Below, piece by piece: positions 17,526 to 27,900 of a DNA stretch of 64,000 nucleotides. Under the pieces are notes generated by a model. The model made no database searches. It saw nothing but the letters and a program-made list of their open reading frames with translations, and was not told where the DNA came from. Origin of the DNA: an uncultured Pseudomonadales bacterium (lineage in GTDB: Bacteria > Pseudomonadota > Gammaproteobacteria > Pseudomonadales > Azotimanducaceae); the NCBI GenBank assembly GCA_958295875.1, contig OY282379.1, positions 2,356,001-2,420,000 on the forward strand. The letters run 5' to 3'. The position numbers and the translations under genes are program-made. Position 1 is the stretch's first letter, and each line of letters starts with the position of its first letter.

Positions 17526-18527
17526 CTAGCGCTTGTTCCGCCGTTGCGTCCGGGCGCTCTCTCGGCGCGCGGCCACTTCGAGATCATCGGCGGTCAAACA
17601 CAGCTCGCGTCCGCTCAGGATTACGATTTTCAAGGCCCGACGGACGATGCGCTCTACATCGGCGTGACTAGCGCCGCTGAAGATGCCCGTGTCCACGACT
17701 GCGCGAATGTCGAACTGCTTCCGCACGCCGCGTAGCTTCACCTTCAACAGTTGGCAGACTTGCGCGGGCGTGGGCGGTTTGAGGTAGAGAACTTCCTCGA
17801 AGCGGCGCCAGATAGCCGAATCGAGCAGGCCTTCGTGGTTGGTGGCCGCAATGATGAGGCTGCGTCCGCGGTAGGCGTCCAACATCTGCAGGACGGCGTT
17901 CACCACGCGGCGCAACTCGCCATGCTCGGTGGCGTCTTCGCGCTCCTTGCCCAACGCATCGAACTCGTCGAACAGCACGACCAAGGGCGATGAGGCAGCA
18001 AAGTCGAACACCTTGCGGAGGTTCGCGGCCGTCTCGCCAAGGAAGGACGAAACGACGCTATCTGTGCGTACAACAACCAATGGCCTACCGAGCTCGTGGG
18101 CGATCACCTCGGCTGTGAGCGTCTTGCCGCAACCCGGTGGCCCGCAGAGCAACACGCGGTCGCACGCCTGCAAGCCATGTGCCCGCAGCGTGTCGTCGCG
18201 GTTGTACTCATGGAGGATGTCTTTCACCAGCGCGAGGTTCGTCGGCGACAGCACCACGTCCTCAATGCATCGGGCAGGCTCCTGCACCGCGCACAACGGG
18301 AGGTTGCGCTCGCGGTCCTCCGGGATGGCCTCCGTCAATTGACGGAGCGCAGGCGAGGCCGGTGATTGCGTGCGCCCGTAGAGTATGGTCTCCAAGTCGT
18401 TCGCCAGCAGGTGATGGTGCTTCTGACGCTCCTCGGCGATCAACTCCTTGGCGACGCCGCGGAACGCCGCAACGTCGCCGTCCGTGCCGGAACGGAGGAG
18501 TTGCCGGAGCAGTTTGCCGTTGGCCAT
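17526..18527 (-). CDS. AAA ATPase, partner of the S8 protease (IetA-like)
   Basis: 333 aa from ATG 18527, two bases after the upstream stop; an earlier in-frame start would overlap that gene. The Walker A is GPPGCGKT at 129-136 and Walker B LFDEFDALGKE with D187/E188. Sensor-1-like ATNHEG and an arginine-finger-like WRRFEE segment follow, then a small C-terminal lid. This is the classic AAA fold of the FtsH/Cdc48 type without a protease domain. An ATPase directly upstream of a subtilisin-like protease is the IetAS arrangement, first known as a Ti-plasmid stability locus and later listed among phage-defence systems. The ATPase probably controls or feeds the protease. Confidence 0.85.
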   Translation of the reverse strand: MANGKLLRQLLRSGTDGDVAAFRGVAKELIAEERQKHHHLLANDLETILYGRTQSPASPALRQLTEAIPEDRERNLPLCAVQEPARCIEDVVLSPTNLALVKDILHEYNRDDTLRAHGLQACDRVLLCGPPGCGKTLTAEVIAHELGRPLVVVRTDSVVSSFLGETAANLRKVFDFAASSPLVVLFDEFDALGKEREDATEHGELRRVVNAVLQMLDAYRGRSLIIAATNHEGLLDSAIWRRFEEVLYLKPPTPAQVCQLLKVKLRGVRKQFDIRAVVDTGIFSGASHADVERIVRRALKIVILSGRELCLTADDLEVAARRESARTQRRNKR

Positions 18528-18529
18528 GC

Positions 18530-19483
18530 CTAGTCGTCCTTGGAGATTTTGTAACCGCAGTCTGAACACAAGCCACTATCCTCGCCCCAAGCGACGTTCT
18601 CAGGAGATAGCCCTTGGCCACAAATGCCACAGCGTCCAAGCCGCTCGCCACACCACACGCAGCCGATGTGTTTGGAGGTGAGCAGATATGCTTCTACGCC
18701 GCAGATCGGGCAGATGTGGAGTGGCTGGTGACCACCGTACTCGTCGGGGAAGTAGGACTCCGCCTCACAATAGGCCTCCAATGTGACCCCCACAGCTTGC
18801 TCTGCGGGCACGTCTTCTCCGCAGGCTCTGCATCTGCACTCCATGAGTTGATGGTCGTGGTTCTTGGTGTCCAATTGAACAACTAAGTCAAGTTCGCAGT
18901 ATGGGCATAGAATCCTCTCCCCGTCCAGAACCCCTGCAATCCAACGGACTTTGGAAAACGTCCGCCGGCACTGTTCCACTTCTTGCTCATAGACCTTGCT
19001 ATCCCTGAGCAAGAACTGCCAAGCTTCACCAAGTAGCTCCTCCGGTGCCAGTCGCGCGTGATGGAACAACTCGGCCACAACCGGAAAAGCTGTAGCGATG
19101 CTCGCCTGGACTGCTTCAGTTGAGTCCTTGGTAAAGTAGTGCTCTATGTTGTTTCGAGTACGATTGAGTTTTTGAAGAGCGGCTTGATCCACACGCACAC
19201 CGAAGTCCTTTAGCCGATTGCCAAGGTCCGCGAAATCTATTGTCCGCTTGTCCGTCATGATCTTCACGCCACCCATGCCGTCTGGCCTCGGACTATACTT
19301 CATGCCTAGTACTTCCATTGGGTCGGCGAGCGGAGCGCGTCGGACAAGGACCTCTTTGCCGAGTAGCAAAATGCCAGCGTAGAAGTTCCTCACGGCGGAG
19401 AGTGCCCTTCTTGGATCGTTGGCTTGGTAGTCCTCTATACCAATCTGCAGTGACTGGACAGCATTATCTAGCAAGCTATTCAC
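18530..19483 (-). CDS. HEPN-like domain fused to multiple zinc ribbons
   Basis: 317 aa from GTG 19483, overlapping the drmMI stop as GTGA. The N-terminal ~150 residues are helical and contain R110-N-N-I-E-H115, the R-polar-xxx-H motif of HEPN ribonucleases. The C-terminal half carries CxxC knuckles at C193/C196, C216/C218/C221, C258/C261, C275/C278, C285/C288 and C306/C309, so two or three zinc ribbons are likely. HEPN domains in defence loci usually cut RNA; zinc ribbons bind nucleic acid or protein. Coupling to the methylase and to the ATPase two bases downstream ties it to the island operon. The function is inference; I know of no named DISARM subunit like this. Confidence 0.75.
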   Translation of the reverse strand: MNSLLDNAVQSLQIGIEDYQANDPRRALSAVRNFYAGILLLGKEVLVRRAPLADPMEVLGMKYSPRPDGMGGVKIMTDKRTIDFADLGNRLKDFGVRVDQAALQKLNRTRNNIEHYFTKDSTEAVQASIATAFPVVAELFHHARLAPEELLGEAWQFLLRDSKVYEQEVEQCRRTFSKVRWIAGVLDGERILCPYCELDLVVQLDTKNHDHQLMECRCRACGEDVPAEQAVGVTLEAYCEAESYFPDEYGGHQPLHICPICGVEAYLLTSKHIGCVWCGERLGRCGICGQGLSPENVAWGEDSGLCSDCGYKISKDD

Positions 19484-22400
19484 ACCGAGTCCTCCACGTG
19501 CGAAACAGGGACCGAAGTGTCTCCTCCTCTGGACGCACCATCCGCGGTACGCTCCTGTGCCGCTCGTTCGGCGTTGAGTTCCAAGAGGCGGGCGAGGACT
19601 TCGTCGCGGATTTCGTTGGGCCAGCGGTAGCGGTAGGGTTTCTTCTTGGTGCCCCACTCCTCTTCGTCGATCTCGTAGTTTAGGAGGAACTCGCAGTCGG
19701 TGGGGATGTCTTGCCAGCCGTAGGCATCTAGGACGGCGCGATCCATGGCGGCGTGCAGGTCGCGGAGCTTGGCAATGGCTGGCGAGTCCTCATTGGGGTC
19801 ATGGAAGCGGTTGTAGGTTTTGGTTAGGCCCTCGTTGTTGTCGATCATCAAGGCGGCGCGGTAGTCGTAGTACGCCTTGCCAGCAGTTTCGATTTTTTGG
19901 GGGTGGGTTTGCCAATTGGCGGGGAAGGGGAAGGTCTCGAAGCAGTCGGAAGGGGTGTAGCGTAAGTCGTCCTTCATCGTTGGTCCTAGGAAGGCCGACC
20001 AAGTTTGATGGAAGCGAGACTGGAGCAGGGAGAAGGCTGCGAAACTGCCCAAGGGAAACACAATTAGTGTATGACCGAACACCATGTTGGTCGGCAGAAA
20101 GACTACCGCTTGTACATTTGAAGTCTGAGGGATCGCCAACACGCTCACCGCCGTCTGAATAGCTGCATGTAGCTCAGGGCGTGGTCGCAAGAACTGCCAC
20201 CACAACCTCTTCCCAACGGCATCCTTTTGGGCAAGGCGGTCTGGCTTAACTCTCTTCTCCACAATCCCCAACAACTCCGGCCAATCCGCCGCCACGGGCC
20301 CTAGATAGTCCTCCGGCACCACCACCTGCCGCCGCAGTTCCCGCTGCTTTTCGGCATCGGCATCCGCCCAAAGCTCTCCCACATCGTCCCGCCGCAGCGG
20401 GTAGTCCCGGAAGTTGATGACGTAGCGATGGTGCGTGTGGGTGGGGCTGGTGTTCACTTCCTCGCCGCCGATGTAGGGAAAGATCGCTTCCCGGTTGCGC
20501 GGGTTGTCTCCAAGTAGCTGCCGCATCTCCGCCAAGGAGGCGGCGATGCCCTTGCGATCGTTGTCGTCGAAGGTGAAGCCCATTCCGAGCACGATGCTGC
20601 CTTGAAAGCTCTTGCCCGCATTTGCCTTCAGTCTCGCCGGGTCGCTGTTGCCACCACGGTGGAACAGGAAGGCGGTGATCTTCTCCACGGCTTTCCCGTC
20701 AAGGTGCTTTTGGCCGGGGAAGCGGCCCTTGGCGACATGCAGCACGCTCACCACCACGGCGGCCAAGCCGGGCCACTTCACCCGGGTGCGCACATCGTAA
20801 ATCTCGCCGCCTTCCTCGCAGATGTTGCGCAGGCCAGTGGAGCGCGTGTCCCCTTGAGCGATGGTATTGGTGGCGATCAGGCCAAATGCGCCGCGCTGTC
20901 GGATCAGGCTGAAGGCACGGCGGAAGAAGTGCGCCACCAAGTCCGCGTTTCCGTGGCTCTCCACATGCAGTTCTTTCAGCCAATCTGGATAGCGGGCCAC
21001 GTTCGCGTCCGCCACGGTGTTCTTCCCGGCAAAGGGCGGATTCCCAACAATCGCATCAAACCCCGGATTCTGCCGCTCGAACACCTCCGGAAACTCGATC
21101 TCCCAATGAAACGGCGCTAGTGGCGGGTCGCCGTCCCGCAGTTCCGCAATCCAGCTTCGATAACTCTTGGCATTGCGCGCGCTCACTGCGCCGGCAAACT
21201 CCAAGCGCTTTTGCTCCCGTTCCTTCGCCTTGCTGCCCTCAAAGTACGCCGCCAGCGCCAAATTCCCCAATAGCCGCACGTTGCTCGCCTCGTCCCGTGC
21301 GTCATCCAAAAGGCGGCGCAGTTCCCGATCCGGCACATCGTCTTTCGCTTCCCTAATGCGCTGTCGCAGTTCGCTGGCTTTGGCCAGACGCTCCTGCGCT
21401 TCCGACGCCTCGAAGCCGATCTGAAAGCTCGGCGCATCGCCCTTCCAGTGGAAGGCGCCAATCTGCCCTTTCGTCAGGCCAACGAGTGCATCGCCGTGGC
21501 GGAGCGCGTGATCGAGGAAGGTTAGCGGGTGGTCTCGGGCGAGCGTGATGAGCCACAGGGAGAGTTTGGCGAGGTCCACCGCCGCCGGGTTTCTGTCCAC
21601 GCCGTACAGGCAGCGTTGCGCCACCAAGCGGCGGGCGAAGATGATCTCGTTCTCGTCTGGCGGGATCGTCGGCACGGCGTCGTGAGCGTGCCATGCGTCC
21701 ACTAAAACATCTGCGAGCTGGCGGCAGGCTTCCACCAGGAATGCGCCGGAACCCATCGCGAGGTCGCATATCTTCAGGTCTAGGATTTGCGCTGGCAGCA
21801 GTGGCCCGGCCTGCTCTTCGCGCCTGGCTGCCAAGATGGGTTCCAAGGTGGTGCGAACGATGGGTTCCGTGAGTTCGCGGGGCGTGTAGTGGGAGCCGGA
21901 ACGGCGGCGTTCTTCGCTCGGTTGCAGCACGATGGCGTGTGCGGCCACCAAGTCTGGCGTGGCGTTCTTGTCGACCACCGAATCCAAGGCCGCATGCGCG
22001 TCCGCGATGGTTTTCGCCTCGCCCACAGCTTTGCGGGTTTTGTCGGTGAGCTTGCGGTCTGTTTGGCTCTGCACCCACTTGGCTCGACGCCCCGGTTCTT
22101 GAGCTAGTAGCGCCTCCAAGTCCACCATGGTCGGGGCGCCGTGCTTCTTTGCCGCTTTGATGGTGACGGATTGCCCCGTGGCTTGTTCTAGGCGAAAGCC
22201 CATCATGGTTTGATAGACGGAGCCGATGTGTTCGACGGCCAGCGCACGGTAGGAGATGCGCTCTCCATTCAGCACGATGAGCTTTTCCAGCACACGGTAG
22301 ATGGTGCCGTCGCTCACCCGCGGCGGTTCGATGCGCTCGCTCACTTGCCGGGCGCCGCCCATCTGATCGCCGCGGCCTTCTAGGAAACGGTAGCGGTCCG

Positions 22401-23589
22401 GGTCGAACAAGGCGCCGTGACGTGGCGGCAGTTTCATGGTGCCGGAGTGGGCACCGTCGTGAACCATGCGGAACAGGGCTAGCAGTTGGGCGTAGGCGCC
22501 GCAGCGTTGATCCATCGTGTCTGGGTGAAGCGCCGCATCTTCGCGCAGGCGCTGGTGCAGGCCGGCGAGTGAGTAGCCGCTCAGATAGGTGTCGTCCTGC
22601 GGCAGCAAGTCGCGTTCTTCGGTGTACAGCAGGAAGACTAGGCGCAGCACCAAAGTGAGCAAGCCGCGGTAGATGTCATCTGGGTTGTCCCGCAGGGGCG
22701 CCGCGAGCAGTTCGCCCTTGGAAGTGTCGTGCGCCGCTTGGAAGCCTCGCAACAGTTCATACAGCGCGTGCAGCACTTGCTCGGCTAGGCTTTCGCTCAC
22801 CTCGTTCTGGAATTTGCGGCTTGCCGCCAAGAGGCCGGCGAGGCGTTGTTCCCGCGGCACGGCGAGCAAGCGGCGTTCGTTCAGCAGCAGGCGCATGGCG
22901 GCGGCGATGGGCCGCCCGGCTGTTTGCACCATGTCTGCCACGCGGAAATCCAACCAGCCGGAACTCTCGCCTTGGGGAGCGGAAACCAAGCGCAGCGAGG
23001 TGCCGTTGAAGAGCAGGCCGGCGGGTGTATCCGTGCCGCGCAGCAGGCGTTCCATGCGTCCGTGAGCGGATGCATCAGTGCCGCCTTTGGCGCGGACTAC
23101 GCGGTCGAAGTCTACGGATGGGTCGGTGGAGGTAACCAGCAGTTGCCACGGTGAGGTTGGGTTGCCGTCGTTGGGCTGCGCGTCCGCGTCGTTCCGCGCT
23201 TGTGTGTCGCGGGCTTTACGCACGGCGAACTGTGGGCGGAGCACTTCGCCAGTGTCCGGCAGCCGCACTTCAAGTTCCGGCGGTATCGGTGCCTCGGCAG
23301 TGCCAGCGTAGCCGGTGGGCGAGAAGCGCCAGCCCAGCACGTTCGAGGCGAAGGTGCGGAAGTCCGGCAGGATGGGCTGGGTGTTGGGGCCGCCGTTGAT
23401 TTGGCGTTCCTCCACACACGCTCGCAGCCGGCGCTGCCCTTCGGCATCCCGACGGTCGAGCGTCGCGCCGTGCCGGGCCAGCGCAGGGGCGGAAACGACG
23501 AGACCTGTGGGACGGACGAAGCCCAGCCACTCGAGATGGGCGGCGATGGCTGGGTCTTGCTTGGGCACCGGCTTCGTCAATCGCTTCAA
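19480..23589 (-). CDS. drmMI: DISARM adenine methyltransferase DrmMI (Eco57I-like)
   Basis: 1369 aa, as expected for class 1 DISARM. The SAM-binding motif DLAMGSGAF lies near residue 611 and the catalytic NPPF motif (DAIVGNPPF) near 850, which together identify an N6-adenine methylase of the Eco57I type. A target-recognition region follows to the C-terminus. DrmMI marks host DNA so that the system spares it. The stop overlaps the GTG of the HEPN/zinc-ribbon gene. The gene is divergent from a small regulator-like gene; the 266-bp space between them is AT-rich and probably holds both promoters. Confidence 0.92.
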   Translation of the reverse strand: MKRLTKPVPKQDPAIAAHLEWLGFVRPTGLVVSAPALARHGATLDRRDAEGQRRLRACVEERQINGGPNTQPILPDFRTFASNVLGWRFSPTGYAGTAEAPIPPELEVRLPDTGEVLRPQFAVRKARDTQARNDADAQPNDGNPTSPWQLLVTSTDPSVDFDRVVRAKGGTDASAHGRMERLLRGTDTPAGLLFNGTSLRLVSAPQGESSGWLDFRVADMVQTAGRPIAAAMRLLLNERRLLAVPREQRLAGLLAASRKFQNEVSESLAEQVLHALYELLRGFQAAHDTSKGELLAAPLRDNPDDIYRGLLTLVLRLVFLLYTEERDLLPQDDTYLSGYSLAGLHQRLREDAALHPDTMDQRCGAYAQLLALFRMVHDGAHSGTMKLPPRHGALFDPDRYRFLEGRGDQMGGARQVSERIEPPRVSDGTIYRVLEKLIVLNGERISYRALAVEHIGSVYQTMMGFRLEQATGQSVTIKAAKKHGAPTMVDLEALLAQEPGRRAKWVQSQTDRKLTDKTRKAVGEAKTIADAHAALDSVVDKNATPDLVAAHAIVLQPSEERRRSGSHYTPRELTEPIVRTTLEPILAARREEQAGPLLPAQILDLKICDLAMGSGAFLVEACRQLADVLVDAWHAHDAVPTIPPDENEIIFARRLVAQRCLYGVDRNPAAVDLAKLSLWLITLARDHPLTFLDHALRHGDALVGLTKGQIGAFHWKGDAPSFQIGFEASEAQERLAKASELRQRIREAKDDVPDRELRRLLDDARDEASNVRLLGNLALAAYFEGSKAKEREQKRLEFAGAVSARNAKSYRSWIAELRDGDPPLAPFHWEIEFPEVFERQNPGFDAIVGNPPFAGKNTVADANVARYPDWLKELHVESHGNADLVAHFFRRAFSLIRQRGAFGLIATNTIAQGDTRSTGLRNICEEGGEIYDVRTRVKWPGLAAVVVSVLHVAKGRFPGQKHLDGKAVEKITAFLFHRGGNSDPARLKANAGKSFQGSIVLGMGFTFDDNDRKGIAASLAEMRQLLGDNPRNREAIFPYIGGEEVNTSPTHTHHRYVINFRDYPLRRDDVGELWADADAEKQRELRRQVVVPEDYLGPVAADWPELLGIVEKRVKPDRLAQKDAVGKRLWWQFLRPRPELHAAIQTAVSVLAIPQTSNVQAVVFLPTNMVFGHTLIVFPLGSFAAFSLLQSRFHQTWSAFLGPTMKDDLRYTPSDCFETFPFPANWQTHPQKIETAGKAYYDYRAALMIDNNEGLTKTYNRFHDPNEDSPAIAKLRDLHAAMDRAVLDAYGWQDIPTDCEFLLNYEIDEEEWGTKKKPYRYRWPNEIRDEVLARLLELNAERAAQERTADGASRGGDTSVPVSHVEDSV

Positions 23590-23767
23590 GTCGGCAGAAG
23601 ATTAGCAGACCAAGGCATCGTGCGATTGAAGCCATACGCCGCCTGGATGCTCGGTACCGCCACCGAAGAACCCACTGGAGGCGTCGTGTCTAATGGGGGG
23701 CACCTCTCGTGCGTGCGCACGATACCGACCGCCGCCCACAAGCCGATAGCAACTCGAATGCCCGACG

Positions 23768-23820
23768 TACAAAATCTTTTCTCATCTTCTCTTGAAAATC
23801 TAAAAATCTTGTGGTCAGAT
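23768..23820. promoter_or_regulatory. AT-rich divergent promoter region between drmMI and the 188-aa gene
   Basis: This is the most AT-rich stretch in the island, with runs such as AAAATCTTTT and CTAAAAATC, in contrast to the GC-rich surroundings. A TTGAAA at 23792-23797 could be a -35 for the plus-strand gene, but no convincing -10 at the right spacing follows. I take it as the control region for drmMI (minus) and the 188-aa gene (plus). Confidence 0.35.
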
Positions 23821-23855
23821 ACGGCGATCTCAACGGCACTCGGAGGACGCCGCGC

Positions 23856-24422
23856 ATGGACACACAACGAGAGTTAGCTCGGGCACTAGTGGATCACTGG
23901 GAGTGGGCAGCCAGAAAAGGACTGGTCACTGAGGCAACCGCGGCGACGCTCTCGACGAGCTGCAGGCATGTCCTCGGTGTCGATCCAGATTGGGAAACGT
24001 TGGACGTGCAAACGTTGGACGTTGAGGACTTCGTATTGAGATTCAATACCTTAAGCGCGGGCAAATACAAACCGCGTAGCCTAAGGGACTATGGCAACAG
24101 ATTTCGGCGCGCAGTCACTTCCTATCGAGGCTACCTTGAGGATCCTGCTAGCTGGCGCTTCACGTCGTCTCGGCGGCAACCAGCGTCTCGGTCGGATGGT
24201 CCTGCCTCGGCCAAAAGAGGACGTGCCCGCCAGCGCACCGTCCAAAGTGAAGAGAGGTCAACGCCGAGCGATGAATCCGTGGGCGTTGCCTCCCATGAGT
24301 ACTCCTTTCCGATTCGCCCCGAGCTCATGGCCAAGCTCGCTATCCCACGAGACGTGACGACTGCCGAGATCAACCGGCTGGTGGCTTGGGCTCGCACTCT
24401 CGCAGTGGATTACGAGCCGTAG
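23856..24422 (+). CDS. hypothetical protein with integrase-N-terminus-like helical domain
   Basis: 188 aa from ATG 23856, with a GGAGGA site eight bases upstream; earlier in-frame starts lack one. Residues 1-95 form a helical domain like the SAM-like core-binding part of tyrosine recombinases (ARKGLVTEATAATL then SLRDYGNRFRRAV), with no catalytic domain attached. A disordered Ser/Arg-rich linker follows. The C-terminus has YSFPIRPELMAKLAIPRDVT then a helix, a tail I recognise from small regulator or toxin-associated proteins. It is two bases ahead of hicA. A DNA-binding regulator of the adjacent genes is plausible but unproven. Confidence 0.7.
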   Translation: MDTQRELARALVDHWEWAARKGLVTEATAATLSTSCRHVLGVDPDWETLDVQTLDVEDFVLRFNTLSAGKYKPRSLRDYGNRFRRAVTSYRGYLEDPASWRFTSSRRQPASRSDGPASAKRGRARQRTVQSEERSTPSDESVGVASHEYSFPIRPELMAKLAIPRDVTTAEINRLVAWARTLAVDYEP

Positions 24423-24424
24423 CC

Positions 24425-24607
24425 GTGAAAAAGCGGGCTTTGGCCAAGCACTTGCGCAAGCATGGATGCGTCCTATTCCGGCAAGGGAAGCACGAGTGGT
24501 GGGTGAACGAACAAAGCGGCGAGCGCACTTCGGTGCCTCGCCACACAGAAATCTCCAACGTTCTAGGGAAGAAGATTTGCCGCGACTTGGGAGTGGCGCA
24601 CCCTTAG
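24425..24607 (+). CDS. hicA: HicA-family mRNA interferase toxin
   Basis: 60 aa from GTG 24425, two bases after the previous stop. The fold is the double-stranded-RNA-binding-like HicA: KKRALAKHLRKHGC, then the catalytic His in GKHEWWVN, then SVPRHTEI and KKICRDLG. These are all hallmark positions. HicA cleaves mRNA and is neutralised by HicB. The gene is co-transcribed with the 188-aa gene, not with its HicB, which lies tail-to-tail on the other strand 11 bp away. Confidence 0.85.
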   Translation: MKKRALAKHLRKHGCVLFRQGKHEWWVNEQSGERTSVPRHTEISNVLGKKICRDLGVAHP

Positions 24608-24618
24608 AGAGCAGCGCG

Positions 24619-24834
24619 TCAGATTGCGACCGCGACCTCTTCATACGATGCTTCCGCTTGCGCGAGCGCATCTTGCCGATTCATCTCGAGGGCTTCTCGA
24701 AGAACATCGGCCAAGGTCTCGAGAAGCGCTTCCCGGGTGCGCTCCTGAGCATTCACTCCGGGGACTTCGGCGATCCAGCCGATCCACCAGCCAGCGTCTT
24801 GGCCGATGACGGCGGTCCAAGTGGATTGGGCCAT
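24619..24834 (-). CDS. hicB: HicB-family antitoxin
   Basis: 71 aa from ATG 24834, with GGAG six bases upstream; a TTG or ATG slightly earlier is possible. The partially degraded RNase-H-like HicB fold is clear: TWTAVIGQDAGWWIGWI, EVPGVNAQ, RTREALLETLADVL. It lacks a C-terminal DNA-binding domain, so it may not autoregulate. It is convergent with hicA rather than in one operon, an unusual arrangement. Confidence 0.85.
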   Translation of the reverse strand: MAQSTWTAVIGQDAGWWIGWIAEVPGVNAQERTREALLETLADVLREALEMNRQDALAQAEASYEEVAVAI

Positions 24835-24920
24835 GTCCATCTCCCTAGCCAAAGCAACGACAGTATAGCGTTAGAGCGTCTTGCGGCGCAGAGCGAAGCG
24901 GGAGTTCTGCCCGCCGTTCG

Positions 24921-27900
24921 TCAGTTCGTCTCCGGCCAGAGATACACCAGCCCCACCGGCTCTACGCGTCGCGCCCGCACCTTGTAGAACGTCTCGATCC
25001 GCTTTGGCTCTTGGTCCAAATCCCGGTCGAACTGCCCTAGGCGGCGTTGCCAGTGGCGCATATCGGCCTGTAGCTGGCGGGCCTCCTCCTGCTTGAAGCC
25101 CAACGTGAGCTGCTGGAACTCGGCGTTGTGGCGCTCGATCTCCTCCAACACCCGCTTGCGTTGCGTCGATAGGGTGGCGGTCAACATCCGCGCCTCGCTC
25201 CGGCCCCGTTCAGCCAGTTGCGTGGCTGCGGTGGCGGCGAACTCTTCGGCACGGCTGTCGAGTTGCGGGCGCAAGGCGGCGATGTCGGCGGGTGCAGCTT
25301 CCAGCAAGCGCTGCTGAATCACTTCGTTTGGCACCGGGCCGCTGCCCAATGCCTCGTCCAGCAGCGCCAACGTGCGGGCTTGGGCATCGCGGGCATAGGC
25401 GCGCAGCGGGCCTCCGCGGCGGCTCGGTTCCACCCAGCGCGCGGTGACTGGCACCAATTCCTCGTGCAAGCGTTCGGCGCGTTGGCCATACAGCGCCAAG
25501 CGGCCGAGCAGAATCACGCGGGGTATCGAATCTTTGGTTTGTGCCAAGCAGCAGCGCGAAAGATCGTGGTAGACGAAGCCTTGCGACCGGAATCGCGCCA
25601 GCAGGCGTTGCGCTACCCGCTGCTCCAAGTGCAGGTGTACCGTGTCTTCGGTGAGCACGGCGGCGTCCTTGAACACGACCGGGCGAATGGATGCGTGCTT
25701 GCGCCAGTCTGCGAGCTTTTGATCTGGCTCGCGGGGCGGGCGCAGGGAATCTAGGGTGGCGGTCCAACTCGGGTCGGTGTCGGCGCGGCGTTCGAGGTGC
25801 GGGAACGCCCACACCGTTTGGCCGTGTTCGTCCTTGCTTTCTTGCAGCGGTGGTGCGCCGAGCAGTTCCAGTGCGCAGGAGAGCGCGTCTCGAAACGGCT
25901 GTTCGTCGAATCGCACCCAGCGCCGCGATTCGTCGAGCAGCGTGCGGCAATGCTCGATCTGGCTGGCTAGGTCTTCTTGCCGTTCGCGTGCGTCTTCCAA
26001 CTCCTCGGCGGTGGCGGTTTTGCGGGCAGCGTCCAAGTCCGCACCTTCGATTTCGGTTTTCAGCCTGTCCGCCTCGTCGTGGCGAATGCCCTGGCGCAGG
26101 CGGCGCTCCACGTCGTCATCGATCACTTTGGCCAGGCTGCCGAGTTCGCGCTTGATGGTCTCCGTCTTGGTCACCAGCACCTGCAGCACACGATCCTCCA
26201 CCCGTTGCGGCAACACGAAGTAGTGGCAGCGCACTTCCGGGGCCGGTTGCAGCTTGCGGTCTATGCGGCCGTTGCGCTGCTCGATGCGGCCGGGATTCCA
26301 CGGCAGGTCGAAGTGGAACAAATCGGCACAGTGGGCTTGGAAATTCAGGCCTTCGCGGGCGGCATCCGTGGCGATGAGAATGCGCAGGGGGTCTTTGGCC
26401 GGGTCGGTGTTGAAGCGGCGCTGCACTTCCTCGCGCCGCGGGCCGCTGGTAAGGCCGTCGATCACGGCGATGCGCTCGTCGGCGTTGTCCGTGCATTCGA
26501 TGGCTTGCTCCAGCATGTTCTTCAAGTAGCGCTTGGTGCCTTCGCGGTTTTCCGTGAAGATGAGCACGCGGCGGTTGTTCCACATGGGCGTGGTGCCCAT
26601 CGGGCCTTCTCCGAACGGCGGCAGCGCGGGGCATTGGTTGGCGCGTATCCACGCGATCAGGCGGAGCGTCTTGGCGTCCGGTTTGTGCCGGGCTTCTTCG
26701 GCAATCGCCTGCATTTCTTCGAGAAGTGTTTGTTCGCGTCTCCACAGTGCGGTTTGGGCAGTGTCTGCCTGTGCAGCTAGGGTGACCGCTTCGATCTGTT
26801 CGGCCTCGGACGCCTCGGCAGTTTCTTCGTCCCACTCGGCTCGTTCGTCGTTCGCGTCGGCGGGCGTGAGAAACAGGTTTTCGTCAATGTCCGGCGTGCT
26901 CTCGCTGCCCTGCGCTGCCTGCGCCTTCGCCCAGTGTCGCCTCGCGGTGCGTTCATGCACCTTCAGGCTGCGTGCGAACGCTTCCGTGGAAGACAGCAGC
27001 CGTTGCTGCAAACCCACCACGAGCAAACCGGCAGCAGCGCGGGACTTGCTCGGCGCGTTGGCGTGGCGCTGGTCGCGCAGCGTGCGGTAGCGGTTGAGCA
27101 ATTCGGAGAGAACGAGTTCTGGCGTATCCGGCGGCAAATCGTCTATCACTACCGGCACCACCTTCCGCTTCGGAAAACCGCCATGCACGGCGCGGATGTC
27201 CTCCTTCAAGCGCCGCACCATCACGTTTTCCAAGTCGCGCTTGCCGCGCACCTTCACGCCGCGGGTGAAGCGATACGGATCCAACAGTTCGAGCAACGTG
27301 GAGAAACTGTTCGAATGGCCGTTGTGCGGCGTGGCGGAAAGAAACAACCGATGCTCAAAGCGCGGGCACAGGTCGCGCGCGGCGCGCGTGATCTTCGTCT
27401 CGATGCCGTAGCGGCCGGAGGAGGAGGGTGCGGCGTGATGCGCCTCGTCCAGAATCAGCAGGCTGCCGGGCAGCATGTCGCCCAGCCATTCGCGCAGTGG
27501 GTCTGCGTAGGTGGGATCGATGAGTAGATTGTGCGAGACCAGAAAGCGGCTGTGCGTGCGCCACGGGTTCACGCCGAAACCGCGTTCGCGGCGCATCCGC
27601 GCCATGTAGGCGCGATCGAGAATCTCGAACAACAGGCCGAAGCGATCCGCGAGCTCCGCCTTCCACTGTTCCAACACGGAAGGCGGTGCGGCCACCACGA
27701 TGCGCTTCACCTTGCGGCGCAACAGCAGTTCGCTGGCGATGAGGCCTGCTTCGATGGTCTTGCCAAGGCCGGTGTCGTCGGCGATGAACAGGTTGACGCG
27801 GGGCAGCAACAGCGCTTTGCGCAGCGGCTCCATCTGGTAGGCGTCCAAGTGGATGCCGGCGCGGAACGGCGCTTGGAACAGGTTGGCCCGCGTCGCAGTG

